From an uncultured Saprospiraceae bacterium (GTDB taxonomy: Bacteria; Bacteroidota; Bacteroidia; Chitinophagales; Saprospiraceae): a stretch of 61,549 bases of DNA. The notes below the pieces were generated by a model. It had not been told where the DNA came from and did no database searches. It was given only the letters and a program-made list of their open reading frames with translations. The position numbers were made by a program, and so were the translations under genes. Location of the stretch: NCBI GenBank assembly GCA_937934275.1, contig CALHAM010000048.1, forward strand, positions 1-61,549. The letters are read 5' to 3'. This document shows, piece by piece, positions 25,865-35,447 of this stretch (its first letter is position 1; every line of letters starts with the position of its first letter).

Positions 25865-26944
25865 TTAAAATTTTGGAGCGTGCGAAATTTCCCGACTTAA
25901 AGGCGTCTTAGAGGCAGGAGGCGGCGGTATTTCAGCGGCAGTTTCTTCGGGCTGTATCAGCGTATTATCGTGGTCAGGCTCGCTCGACGCCGGTTTTAGA
26001 AGCGAGGCTCCTACCCCAACCACCAGGAGGCTGATAATAACGGCCAAAGAGACCAGTTCGTGAAGATGAATATGCAGAGGCAAGAGCACCATTTTAATCC
26101 CTATAAAGCTAAGGATAGCGATCATGCTGTAGTTCAGGTATCGGAAGCGATCGAGCATGTTCGATAGTACGAAGAACATCGAGCGGAGGCCGAAAATGGC
26201 GAAGATATTGGAGGAAAAGACCAAAAAAGGATCTGTCGTTATAGAAAATACAGCCGGCACGGAGTCGAAAGCGAACATGATGTCGCTGATTTCAACAACC
26301 AGCAGGGCTATGAGTAGTGGTGTAGCAACGCGTCGGCCGTGCTCTAAGGTAAAAAAACGCCCCCCGTCATATTGGCTGCTGACGGGGTAAAAGCGGCGAA
26401 TGAGCCGAGTAACACCATGATCGGAAGGAGGCGTTTCCGCTATCTCATTGCTGCTCCACATCTTGTAGGCTGACCAGAGCAACAGCGCTCCAAAAACATA
26501 AAAAAGCCAAGTGAAATAGTGCACTAAAGTCAATCCAACGCCGATGAGCAATCCTCGAAAAATTAATACGCCCAAGATACCCCAAAAGAGGACGCGGTGT
26601 TGGTGAGCCTTGGGCACGCGAAATTGAGCAAATATAAGGGCTATGACGAAGATGTTGTCCATGCTCAAAGACTTTTCGAGCAAGTAGGCCGTCAAATACT
26701 TGATACCAGCCTCGCGGCCGCCCATGGGTTCGTGCGCAAATAGCCCTAAACCCAACCACTTGTGTTCATAAGCCAAATAGATGAAGATGTTGAATAACAG
26801 TGCCAGAGCGATCCAAAAGGCGGTAGCAAAGAGCGCTTCGCGAGCAGTAGGCGCATGTGCCTTTCGATGAAGTACTCCCAGGTCGAGGGCCATAAAGATT
26901 AGAATCAAGGCCACAAACCCGACCCACACATATGGTGCTATCAT
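25865..26944 (-). CDS. terC: TerC/Alx-family membrane protein
   Basis: An integral membrane protein of 359 residues with about seven to nine hydrophobic segments and a soluble Pro-rich tail (about 315-359). The family signature acidic motifs are present: LEKSLSMDNIFVIALIF and VVEISDIMFAFDSVPAV. Known members export manganese (Alx) or are linked to tellurite resistance and metallation of secreted proteins. A -7 box embedded in an inverted repeat lies just upstream. I see no yybP-ykoY manganese riboswitch. Confidence 0.92.
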   Translation of the reverse strand: MIAPYVWVGFVALILIFMALDLGVLHRKAHAPTAREALFATAFWIALALLFNIFIYLAYEHKWLGLGLFAHEPMGGREAGIKYLTAYLLEKSLSMDNIFVIALIFAQFRVPKAHQHRVLFWGILGVLIFRGLLIGVGLTLVHYFTWLFYVFGALLLWSAYKMWSSNEIAETPPSDHGVTRLIRRFYPVSSQYDGGRFFTLEHGRRVATPLLIALLVVEISDIMFAFDSVPAVFSITTDPFLVFSSNIFAIFGLRSMFFVLSNMLDRFRYLNYSMIAILSFIGIKMVLLPLHIHLHELVSLAVIISLLVVGVGASLLKPASSEPDHDNTLIQPEETAAEIPPPPASKTPLSREISHAPKF

Positions 26945-26962
26945 TTTTTTCTGTGAATTAGG

Positions 26963-26980
26963 GCGCCAAAAGTATGGCGC
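26963..26980 (-). promoter_or_regulatory. terC promoter: TACTTTTG box inside a palindrome
   Basis: On the minus strand GCGCCA-TACTTT-TGGCGC is an inverted repeat with perfect 6-bp arms. The -7 box TACTTTTG (26974-26967) lies within it, 22 nt before the ATG. A repressor binding the palindrome would block RNA polymerase. Confidence 0.55.
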
Positions 26981-27059
26981 GGTATATTGATGACTACTCG
27001 GATTAACATTTTTATCGCCGATGACATGTAATCTTAAAAACAGGTGCAGCGGATCTCTC

Positions 27060-27067
27060 TACTTTAG
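27060..27067 (+). promoter_or_regulatory. Weak -7-like box TACTTTAG for the subtilase gene
   Basis: TACTTTAG differs from TAnnTTTG at one position and lies 58 nt before the ATG at 27126. Confidence 0.3.
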
Positions 27068-27125
27068 CACCATTAAGCAATAATAAAACAACGGTCTAAC
27101 ACTTTAAGTTCCGTAGTAAGAGGCT

Positions 27126-30100
27126 ATGCGGATTTTTTCCCTTTTTATTTGGTGCTGGTGTACAGGAGGTTGGCTTTTCAGCCAGCAGATGCCTCCTTCG
27201 CATGGGCGTTCCAACGGCGCACTATCCATTACCCTTAGCAACAATTATTCCCAAAGCGGCGAATCGGCTTCGTTTTGGCCCGAAGATACGGTCAAGGGTT
27301 ACTACCATCGTCGGGTCTACTGCGATCCGCTGCCCTCTTCGCGAGCGCGGGCGCTGCTGCAGGCAGAAGGGGTTCAGGTGCTTAGCTATGTTTCAAAAAA
27401 TACCTATTTGATGGCGTTACCGGTAGGCTTTGATGAGAAGCGGCTGTCGTTGGTCGGTGCGCGTCGGGTGTGGATGCCTACACCCGAGGAAAAGATGAAC
27501 GCCAACTTAAAGGAGAGACCTTACGGCACCTGGGCAGTGGACGGTGATCGAGTACACGCATACGTGCAAGTGTATCCGCAGCTGCGCATAGAGGAGGCCA
27601 GTGAGCGTTTTCGAGCGCTGGGGTACGATGTCGTGGAGATGGGCAATCAGAACGGTTTTTTGCATTTGTGCATTCCCATCGCTGAATTGAGTGCAGCCGC
27701 CGCCTTACCCTTCGTGCGCTACTTAGAGCTGTTGCCGCCCCCCTCGGTGTCGGAAGACGTTCAAGGGCGATCGCTGCATCGCGCCAATCTGTTGGATATA
27801 GACGCACCTTTAGGGCGCAAATACGACGGAACCGGCGTGTCGGTAGTCGTTCGCGACGATGGCCCTTTAGGGCCGCACATCGACTTTCAGGGGCGCTACA
27901 CTGACTGGTTTTCCGCTGATGAGGGCTTTAACGGCACGCACGGCGACGGTGTGGCCGGTATTTTGGGAGGGGCGGGCAACTTGAACCCACACATGCGCGG
28001 CATGGCCCCTGGCGTGCATCTGTACACGGTGCGCTATCAAGCTAGCTTCCAAGATGCTACGTTGAATTTGCATACTGAGCAAGGCGCTACGATTACTAAC
28101 ACGTCTTACTCGAACGGATGTAATGCGGGCTATACACTCACTGCGCAAACGGTAGAGCAACAGTTGTATAACTACCCAACGCTAATGCACGTTTTCTCCG
28201 CTGGTAACGAGGGCCAATCCAACTGCAATTACGGCGCTGGCTCGGGCTGGGGCAACATCACGGGTGGGCACAAGGTGGCGAAGAACGCTGTGGTGGTGGC
28301 TAACTTGCGCTCCGATGGGACGCTACACCCTACCTCCAGCAGAGGCCCTGCCCACGACGGGCGCCTAAAGCCCGATTTGGCGGCTCATGGGCATGGGCAA
28401 GGCTCCACTTCGCACCACCATACCTACCAAACCTTTGGCGGCACTTCGGCTGCAGCGCCGGGCGTAGCGGGAGTTATGGCCCAGCTCACGCAGGCCTATC
28501 GGGAACACTTCAACTCCGAAGATCCTCCTGCAGCCTTGCTCAAAGCAGCCTTGCTCAATACCGCTAATGATTTGGGCAACCCAGGGCCAGACTTTCAATT
28601 CGGCTTCGGCCTGGTCAATGCGTGGCGGGCTTATCGCCTGCTGCTCGAAAAGCGCTGGCTACAGGCTCAAACAGACCATCAAGTTGCGTCGGTCCATTCC
28701 TTGACGATACCCCCGAATGTGCGACGAGCGCGCATCTTGCTTTATTGGGTCGATCCACCTGCTGAAGCCGGCAATGCGCGCGCCCTCATTAATGACTTGG
28801 ACTTACTCGTTGTAGGACCCGACGGAACCACCTACCTGCCCTGGACGCTGGACCCAACACCGGATCCTGCAGCGCTTCAGACCCCTGCTAAACCTGGACG
28901 AGACTCGCTTAATAACGTCGAGCAAGTTACTGTAATTAACCCTCCAGCGGGAGAATATACGGTGAGCGTGCGCGGATTTGAGGTCCCTCTCGGACCACAG
29001 TCGTACTATCTCGTTTGGGATTTTCTCGACGACAGCCTGAAATTGGTCTATCCCACCGGCGGCGAAGGGTTGGCTCCAGGTGATACTTGCCGTCTCCATT
29101 GGGATTCGCCGGACTCTACACTGCCTTTTTTATTGCACTATTCTTTGGACGACGGGCAAACGTGGCTGCCTATCCAAGCCCTAAGCGGAGAGCAGCGCAT
29201 GTGCGAGTGGCGCGTACCCGATGTGGTTAGCCCCCGCGTGCGGGTGCGCGTGTCGCAGGGCAGTCGAAGCGATGTGTCTGAGTTGCCGCTTAGCATCGTA
29301 GGCGTGCCTAAAGACCTTAGAGTAGAGCGGGTGTGCTTAGATTCAGCGGTGCTGTCGTGGACGCCACTGCAGGATACCTTGCGCTACGATGTCTATCTGT
29401 TGGGTGAGAAATATATGGAGATAGCCACTACAGTAACTACTTCTCGCGCAGCAATACCCCTTGTGAACACGGGGCAGGAGTTGTGGTTTTCGGTGCGCGC
29501 CTCCGCGCCCTCTGGTCTAGCGGGGCGTCGGGCGGTGGCTGTATCTTGGTCGGGTGGTTTGTTTGAATGCGCGCAGCCGCATGATTTAGCACTGCGCGCG
29601 CTGCTCGCACCCAACAAGAAGGAGGTTGAATCACTTATCGCCTGCGAGCCAACGACTTGGCCTGTTAGCGTGCGTGTAGCCAACGAGGGCACACTGCCAG
29701 CCAGCGGTGCTCTCATTTGTTATCAGCTCAACAACGAGCCTGTCGAAACGGAAGCTTTGCCCGATTTGCCGGCTGGCCAAAGTATTGATTTTACCTTCTC
29801 TAAGGCAATCTATACCGCAAAAAACGGAGCGAATCAGTTGCGCGTGTGGACGAAGTTTGCTCCGGAAAAAGTATTTTTCAACGATACGCTGACGCTAAAC
29901 TTCCATACAGCATTAGAAGCTACAGGAGAGTATTTCACGCAAGGCTTCGAAGCGCCTGCTTTCCCACCCATAGGCTGGGCGATAGTAAATCCTGACGATG
30001 ACGTTACTTGGCGGCGTTTTTCGTCGACTGTAATAGGCCCAGATGGCCAGCCGACCAGAGCGGTATTTCTGAATTTTTTCTCCTACCCAATAACGGGTCA

Positions 30101-31229
30101 GGAAGACTACTTATATCTGCCCCCTTTAGATATGAGTTTGCTATCTGAGGCGCGCTTGGTTTTCAATTGGGCCTATGCGCCTTATTCCGCTGAGTTTTCC
30201 GATAGCCTGCGCGTGGAGGCTTTTCCAGATTGCGACCTTAGCGCACCCCCTGTGCTTTTGTGGGCGAAAGGAGGCGTAGGCTTGGGCACTCGAGCACCGC
30301 TAACCACGGCCTTTACGCCCAGCAGTGCAGAGCATTGGCGAAAAGCGAGTATTCCGCTAGGCCTTTTTGCAGATAGGCGAGTGATTGTGCGCTTTTCGGG
30401 GGTAAACGGCTATGGCAATAACCTTTTCTTAGACAACATCGGCATCGCCGTAAAAGATACTTCTCGCCCGCGCGCCCATATTCTGGCCTCGGCCGATACG
30501 CTTTGCAGAGTGCTGGACACAGTGCGCCTCTGGGCGATGCCGGTCAACGCAAGCCACGCTTATCGATGGTCTTTTGGCACAGGCGCCTTGCCGGCATCTA
30601 CCGCAAATGGTCCAGGCCCTCACGAAGTTCGCTTTCTGGTGGCCGGGCAACGTCAAATTCGGCTCATTGTTTCCGATGACAATGAAGCAGATACGGCTTT
30701 TTACTCCTTATTTGTCATCGGAACGGCTTCTTCGGACTTTTCGTGGGTGGCCCATCAGGACACTGTTGTGTTTACAAATGCCAGCGCGATGGCAGATACC
30801 TACGAATGGGATTTTGGCGACGGCAACACTAGCGCCGAAGTTAACCCCACCCACATCTACGCAGCGCCTGGGCAATACACCGTCAGACTAAAGGCGAGCA
30901 ACCGCTGCTCCGCGACGGCTGCTGTGCGTGAGCAGACTATACATTTGGATTTTGTGCGCGTGCGCGAGCCGGCGGAAGTGGCTTTTGCGCGCGTGGTACC
31001 CAACCCCAACACCGGTGCCTTTGCGCTGCAGGTATCGCTGCGGCAGCCCGTAGAGGTTCGCATTGACCTGCTCGATGCCCAAGGGCGCTTGATAGAACGG
31101 CGCGTAGAGACATTGCCTGCCGGGCAGAGTGCCCTCGCCTTCCATCGGCCTTTGCCAGCGGGCGTATACTTATTGCAGTTGCACACTTCCTCGGGGGTTT
31201 CCGTACAGCGCGTAGGAGTTACACCCTGA
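27126..31229 (+). CDS. T9SS-exported subtilisin-like (S8) serine protease
   Basis: A 1367-residue secreted protease. Signal peptide to about residue 19 (LFS|QQMPP), then a propeptide-like region (about 50-210). In the S8 domain the triad is Asp244 in VVVRDDGPLG, His272 in GTHGDGVAGILGG and Ser441 in FGGTSAAAPGVAGV, with the oxyanion region HVFSAGNEGQSN. Next come a pre-peptidase-like beta domain (DLDLLVVGPDGT), Ig/FnIII-like modules, a MAM-like module (about 930-1110) and a PKD domain (WDFGDGNTSAEVNPTHIY). A T9SS type A sorting domain ends the protein (VVPNPNTGAFAL, LPAGVYLLQL). Probably a surface or released protein-degrading enzyme. Confidence 0.93.
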   Translation: MRIFSLFIWCWCTGGWLFSQQMPPSHGRSNGALSITLSNNYSQSGESASFWPEDTVKGYYHRRVYCDPLPSSRARALLQAEGVQVLSYVSKNTYLMALPVGFDEKRLSLVGARRVWMPTPEEKMNANLKERPYGTWAVDGDRVHAYVQVYPQLRIEEASERFRALGYDVVEMGNQNGFLHLCIPIAELSAAAALPFVRYLELLPPPSVSEDVQGRSLHRANLLDIDAPLGRKYDGTGVSVVVRDDGPLGPHIDFQGRYTDWFSADEGFNGTHGDGVAGILGGAGNLNPHMRGMAPGVHLYTVRYQASFQDATLNLHTEQGATITNTSYSNGCNAGYTLTAQTVEQQLYNYPTLMHVFSAGNEGQSNCNYGAGSGWGNITGGHKVAKNAVVVANLRSDGTLHPTSSRGPAHDGRLKPDLAAHGHGQGSTSHHHTYQTFGGTSAAAPGVAGVMAQLTQAYREHFNSEDPPAALLKAALLNTANDLGNPGPDFQFGFGLVNAWRAYRLLLEKRWLQAQTDHQVASVHSLTIPPNVRRARILLYWVDPPAEAGNARALINDLDLLVVGPDGTTYLPWTLDPTPDPAALQTPAKPGRDSLNNVEQVTVINPPAGEYTVSVRGFEVPLGPQSYYLVWDFLDDSLKLVYPTGGEGLAPGDTCRLHWDSPDSTLPFLLHYSLDDGQTWLPIQALSGEQRMCEWRVPDVVSPRVRVRVSQGSRSDVSELPLSIVGVPKDLRVERVCLDSAVLSWTPLQDTLRYDVYLLGEKYMEIATTVTTSRAAIPLVNTGQELWFSVRASAPSGLAGRRAVAVSWSGGLFECAQPHDLALRALLAPNKKEVESLIACEPTTWPVSVRVANEGTLPASGALICYQLNNEPVETEALPDLPAGQSIDFTFSKAIYTAKNGANQLRVWTKFAPEKVFFNDTLTLNFHTALEATGEYFTQGFEAPAFPPIGWAIVNPDDDVTWRRFSSTVIGPDGQPTRAVFLNFFSYPITGQEDYLYLPPLDMSLLSEARLVFNWAYAPYSAEFSDSLRVEAFPDCDLSAPPVLLWAKGGVGLGTRAPLTTAFTPSSAEHWRKASIPLGLFADRRVIVRFSGVNGYGNNLFLDNIGIAVKDTSRPRAHILASADTLCRVLDTVRLWAMPVNASHAYRWSFGTGALPASTANGPGPHEVRFLVAGQRQIRLIVSDDNEADTAFYSLFVIGTASSDFSWVAHQDTVVFTNASAMADTYEWDFGDGNTSAEVNPTHIYAAPGQYTVRLKASNRCSATAAVREQTIHLDFVRVREPAEVAFARVVPNPNTGAFALQVSLRQPVEVRIDLLDAQGRLIERRVETLPAGQSALAFHRPLPAGVYLLQLHTSSGVSVQRVGVTP

Positions 31230-31281
31230 AAGGCGTGCTGTGCGCCCGCAGCCGCCAGCCGTCTTTGAAGCGTGCCGAGGC

Positions 31282-32559
31282 TCAGGGGTACGGATACCAA
31301 TGCTTCCACTCTTGGCGCAGTTTTTCCAGCACTCGGGCCTCGGCGGCGTTATCGGCGGGCTGGTAAAAGCAGGTGCCTTTGAGTTCTGCAGGCAGATAGT
31401 CTTGCTGGACGAAATGCCCCGGAAAATCGTGGCTGTACCGATAATCTGCGCCGTATTGCAACTGGCGCATGAGGTGCGTGGGGGCATTGCGCAGGTGTAG
31501 CGGTACAGCATAAACCTTACCGGTGCGCACAGCCTCAATGGCTTTGTCTATGGCTAAATAAGCTGAGTTGCTCTTAGGCGAGGTAGCCAAGTAGATGGTG
31601 CATTCCGACAATACAATGCGTGCCTCGGGCATACCAACGGCTCGAATAGCATCCATGGTAGCTGTAGCCAACAGCAAGGCGTTCGGATTGGCCAGCCCAA
31701 TGTCCTCAGCGGCCAGAATAATGAGCCGTCGGGCAATGAACTCAATGTCCTCTCCACCCTCGAGCATGCGCGCCAACCAGTACAAGGCGGCATTGGGATC
31801 GCTTCCGCGCACGCTCTTGATGAAGGCTGAGATGACGTCGTAGTGCTGCTCGCCGCTTTTGTCGTACAGGGCGATGTTTTGCTGGATTTTTTCGCGTACA
31901 AAGTCATTAGTGATGCAGATGGGTTGGCCTTGGGGGGCTGCTTCTACCACCAGCTCCAGGGCATTGAGCAGTCGGCGAGCGTCGCCACCTGAGTATAGCA
32001 GGAGGGCTTCCGTCTCGGCTAAGGTTACCTGCCGTGTCTTCAGGATTTCATCTTCCTCGAGGGCTTTGTGCAACAGGTACTCCAACTGTTCACGCCTCAA
32101 CGGATGGAGTACGTATACCTGGCAGCGCGACAGCAGGGCGGGAATAACTTCAAACGAAGGGTTTTCTGTGGTGGCGCCGATGAGCGTAACGATACCTTTC
32201 TCTACGGCGCCCAATAGGGCATCTTGCTGGTTTTTAGAAAAGCGATGAATCTCGTCGATCAGCAAAATGGCCCCTTTCGCCTGAAAAAGCGTGGCCTTTT
32301 GGGCATTTTCGATGGCCTCTCGAATGTCTTTGACACCCGAGTGAATGGCCGAGAGTTGGTAGAAGGGCTTTTTTAACTGTTGAGCAATGAGCTGAGCCAG
32401 TGTGGTTTTACCTACGCCGGGCGGCCCCCAGAAGATTAAGGATGGGATTTTGCCCATTTCGATGGCTTGACGCAGTACAGCACCTTCGCCTACCAGGTGT
32501 TCCTGGCCAACGAATTGCGACAGGTGGCGCGGGCGCATGCGTTCGGCTAAGGGCGTCAT
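31282..32559 (-). CDS. rarA: Replication-associated recombination protein A (RarA/MgsA)
   Basis: AAA+ ATPase of 425 residues acting at stalled replication forks. MRPRHLSQFVGQEHLVGEG opens the protein; Walker A is FWGPPGVGKTTLAQ (about 44-57), Walker B is AILLIDEIHRFSKNQQDALL and sensor 1 is LIGATTENPSFEV. The C-terminal MgsA tetramerisation domain includes SPKSNSAYLAI and VPLHLRNAPT. It follows the isoaspartyl peptidase by 33 bp on the same strand and converges with the subtilase gene. Confidence 0.95.
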   Translation of the reverse strand: MTPLAERMRPRHLSQFVGQEHLVGEGAVLRQAIEMGKIPSLIFWGPPGVGKTTLAQLIAQQLKKPFYQLSAIHSGVKDIREAIENAQKATLFQAKGAILLIDEIHRFSKNQQDALLGAVEKGIVTLIGATTENPSFEVIPALLSRCQVYVLHPLRREQLEYLLHKALEEDEILKTRQVTLAETEALLLYSGGDARRLLNALELVVEAAPQGQPICITNDFVREKIQQNIALYDKSGEQHYDVISAFIKSVRGSDPNAALYWLARMLEGGEDIEFIARRLIILAAEDIGLANPNALLLATATMDAIRAVGMPEARIVLSECTIYLATSPKSNSAYLAIDKAIEAVRTGKVYAVPLHLRNAPTHLMRQLQYGADYRYSHDFPGHFVQQDYLPAELKGTCFYQPADNAAEARVLEKLRQEWKHWYPYP

Positions 32560-32592
32560 GGTGGGCAGTGGTGCAGAGAGCAGGCGGCGTTT

Positions 32593-33618
32593 TTACTCAT
32601 CGGCAAAGATGGCAACTTTGCGCTCGCCAGGGCGCGCATAGCCGCGGTACATGCCTTCAGAATTAAACGACATAGCAATAGTGCCGCTTTTATCCACAGC
32701 AATTAGGCCGCCTTCGCCGCCTTTTTCCACCAATTTTTTCATCACGACCTCGCGGGCAGCCTCCTGCAAAGAAGCGCCGCCGTAAACCATGCGCGCCCAC
32801 ACGTCGTGGGCTACGGCATAGCGGATGAAGTATTCGCCATGCCCTGTGCACGACACGGCGCAGCCATCGTTAGAGGCATAAGTGCCGGCACCGATTACGG
32901 GAGAGTCGCCCAGCCGATTCCAGCGCTTATTGGTCATGCCCCCCGTAGAGGTAGCCGCCGCAAGATTGCCCTGACGGTCTAAAGCTACTGCACCTACCGT
33001 GCTAAATAGATAGTCGGCTTGATCGCTGGAGACGCGGCCCATCTCACCGCCGTTCTTCAGCACTCTTTGCAGGGCCTCCCAGCGCTCCTGGGTAAAGAAC
33101 CAAGAGGGAGAAACAGTATCCAAGCCGTTTTCAAGGGCAAATCGTTCGGCGCCTGGGCCAACTAAGAAGACGTGTGGCGACTTTTCCATGACGGTGCGCG
33201 CTAAGCGAATGGGGTTTTTCACGATCGTAACGCCGCCCACCGCGCCAGCGCGCTGGTCGCGGCCGTCCATGATGCTGGCGTCTAGTTCGTTGCGGCCTTC
33301 GTGGGTGAATACGGCACCGCGCCCGGCATTGAACAGCGGGCAATCTTCCAGCCAGGCCACCGTTTCGGTTACGGCATCCAGAGCCGTGCCGCCAGAAGCC
33401 AAGATGGCCTCTCCGACCTGTAAGGCTGAGTCTAAAGCGGCTCGATAACGCGCCTCTTGCTCGGCGCTCATCTTTTGCCGCGAGAGCGTGCCGGCACCAC
33501 CGTGGATGACCAAGACGTAGTCGGGCCGAACCTTATCCGTTTGTTGTTTAGTGCTGTTGTTCGAGGTGCATCGCATAGCAAAGATGACGACGACAAGCCA
33601 AAGGAGTCCACGGAGCAT
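32593..33618 (-). CDS. iaaA: Isoaspartyl peptidase/L-asparaginase (Ntn hydrolase)
   Basis: A 341-residue precursor of the type 2 asparaginase family, which hydrolyses isoaspartyl dipeptides and asparagine and matures by self-cleavage. Visible: VIHGGAGTL, NAGRGAVFTHEGRNELDASIMDG, the cleavage site with nucleophile Thr in STVGAVALDRQGN (Ser replaces the usual Gly before Thr), and CTGHGEYFIR. The start at 33618 gives a short hydrophobic signal with Cys17 (FAMRC), possibly a lipoprotein. A longer frame to 33792 is excluded by a -7 box at 33657-33664. rarA follows. Confidence 0.92.
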   Translation of the reverse strand: MLRGLLWLVVVIFAMRCTSNNSTKQQTDKVRPDYVLVIHGGAGTLSRQKMSAEQEARYRAALDSALQVGEAILASGGTALDAVTETVAWLEDCPLFNAGRGAVFTHEGRNELDASIMDGRDQRAGAVGGVTIVKNPIRLARTVMEKSPHVFLVGPGAERFALENGLDTVSPSWFFTQERWEALQRVLKNGGEMGRVSSDQADYLFSTVGAVALDRQGNLAAATSTGGMTNKRWNRLGDSPVIGAGTYASNDGCAVSCTGHGEYFIRYAVAHDVWARMVYGGASLQEAAREVVMKKLVEKGGEGGLIAVDKSGTIAMSFNSEGMYRGYARPGERKVAIFADE

Positions 33619-33656
33619 AGTCGAGCAGTTTTGTTTTTCGCACCAAATTACTGAGG

Positions 33657-33664
33657 CAAAAGTA
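33657..33664 (-). promoter_or_regulatory. -7 box TACTTTTG for the isoaspartyl peptidase
   Basis: Minus-strand TACTTTTG followed by C, 38 nt before the ATG at 33618 and downstream of the longer possible start. Confidence 0.6.
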
Positions 33665-33809
33665 GTCTGCTCCAACGCCTGTAGCGCCTTTTCTCCGCAT
33701 AGGTATTTTCTTAACGGCAAACGGCTCTCAGCGTGTGTAGAGGTAGGGCAAACCTCTTCAGCGATAGCGCCGTTGGGGTGTCTAAAACTCATCTTCGCAG
33801 CTTTTGGGC

Positions 33810-35312
33810 TTATCGGAGCAAGTCGCGCACGTCCGGCTCATCGTCGGCGTCGCCCAACGGACCATTGGCGAGGAAGTCTTTGAACGTCCACCGATGGAGG
33901 ACAAATTCTTTGTTGAGCACCTCAAATTCGGCCAGGCCATGCAAGACCAGCTCCATGAAAGCCGGTACCTCTGTTGCTGGGAGGTTATGGCTTTCGACAA
34001 ACTGGCGCAGACCAGCCACCTGCTCTAAGTTTTGGAGGAATTCACGGTCTTTGTGGCGGTGCAGTAGGTCTACGATGTTGCCCCCCGAAAACCAGGTTTT
34101 GATGACACCGTAGGGATCTTTCTCCTGGCCACGGCGCAGTTTAGTGGGGTTGGGAAAATATTTCAAGAAGGTCTTTTGGATGGCTTGCCCAATGAGGCGC
34201 AAGGCCACAGCATGCACTCCTTCCTGTTCGCCTTCGTAGACCATTTCTACCTTGCCGGTAATGGCCGGGATGACGCCCCAAAGATCAGTGATGCGAGCCG
34301 TAGTAGTATTTTCACCGTTGAGCAACATGCGGCGCTCGGCCGTGGAGTACAGATTTTCGTAGGCGGCAATGGTCAGTCGAGCGCTGACGCCACTGCTCTT
34401 GTCCACGTATTCGCTGTTGCGGGCGGCAAAGGCAATTTCTTCAATGAGGTCTTTGAGCAATTCGGGCACATGTACGGCTTCGATCTGCGCTGGGTCAATT
34501 CGGGCCTCCTGCTCGGTGATGCGCCGACCGATTTCGATAGAAGTAGGGTAGTGGGTGGTGATTTGGCTTTCGATGCGGTCTTTGAGCGGGGTAATAATGC
34601 TGCCGCGGTTGGTGTAGTCTTCGGGGTTGGCGGTGAAGACGAAGGTAATGTCTAAGGGCAGGCGGAGTTTAAAGCCCCGTATTTGCATGTCTCCTTCTTG
34701 CAGGACGTTGAAGAGCGCTACTTGGATGCGCGGTTGTAGGTCGGGCAATTCGTTGATGACGAACAGGCATCGGTGTGCCCGTGGGATGAGGCCGAAGTGA
34801 ATGACGCGTTCGTCGGAATAGGGCAGGCGCAGATTGGCTGCTTTGATGGGGTCGGCGTCGCCTACCAGGTCGGCAATACTAACGTCGGGTGTGGCCAGTT
34901 TCTCTACGTATCGCTCGTCGCGATGCAGCCACTCAATGGGCGTTTCGTCTCCGCGCTCAGCGATGAGATCGCGCGCGTAGCGGCTGATCGGAGTTAAAGG
35001 GTCGTCGTTCAATTCGCTGCCAGCCACGACGGGAATGTACTCATCCAGCAAGTTGACCAACAGGCGCGCGAGGCGGGTCTTGGCCTGACCGCGCAGCCCC
35101 AGCAGCAAGATGTTGTGTCGGCTCAAGATGGCGCGCTCGATGTCGGGCAGCACTGTGTCGTCGAAGCCATAAATGCCGGGAAAAATCTTTTCGCGGCGGC
35201 GGATCTTTTCCAAAAGGTTTTGGCGCAGTTCGTCTTTTATGCTTCTGGGCCGATATCCCGAGGCTTTTAGCGCGCCCAAGGTGCGTACTTGGGTGAGGAT
35301 GTTTGTCGTCAT
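33810..35312 (-). CDS. MoxR/magnesium-chelatase-like AAA+ ATPase
   Basis: A 500-residue ATPase of the ChlI/MoxR type. Walker A is LLGLRGQAKTRLAR (about 75-88). The Walker B position reads LFVINELPDL, with Asn where most members have Asp, as I recall is common in this subfamily. It continues IQVALFNVLQEGDMQIRGF, then FTANPEDYTNRGSIITPLKDRI (sensor region). The last 230 residues are family-specific. Such ATPases usually work with a von Willebrand factor A protein encoded next door, but none lies in the window. The ATG at 35312 (codon 7 of the open frame) is the likelier start. Function unknown; protein maturation or stress is possible. Confidence 0.85.
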   Translation of the reverse strand: MTTNILTQVRTLGALKASGYRPRSIKDELRQNLLEKIRRREKIFPGIYGFDDTVLPDIERAILSRHNILLLGLRGQAKTRLARLLVNLLDEYIPVVAGSELNDDPLTPISRYARDLIAERGDETPIEWLHRDERYVEKLATPDVSIADLVGDADPIKAANLRLPYSDERVIHFGLIPRAHRCLFVINELPDLQPRIQVALFNVLQEGDMQIRGFKLRLPLDITFVFTANPEDYTNRGSIITPLKDRIESQITTHYPTSIEIGRRITEQEARIDPAQIEAVHVPELLKDLIEEIAFAARNSEYVDKSSGVSARLTIAAYENLYSTAERRMLLNGENTTTARITDLWGVIPAITGKVEMVYEGEQEGVHAVALRLIGQAIQKTFLKYFPNPTKLRRGQEKDPYGVIKTWFSGGNIVDLLHRHKDREFLQNLEQVAGLRQFVESHNLPATEVPAFMELVLHGLAEFEVLNKEFVLHRWTFKDFLANGPLGDADDEPDVRDLLR

Positions 35313-35447
35313 GGGCACACAAACGCGCAAGCGGCAGTTTTGTTGAGGCGAATAAAGGACACGTCTTCCTGCAGGAAATTGCGCTTCGTTTGCGCATCGC
35401 TCCTCTGCTGGCCAAGGGACTGAAATGTCAGGTTTCTTTTGATCCTG

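Noticed and set aside
26945-27125. yybP-ykoY manganese riboswitch upstream of terC
   Set aside because: The promoter box lies only 22 nt before the ATG, leaving no room for the aptamer, and its conserved loops are not seen.
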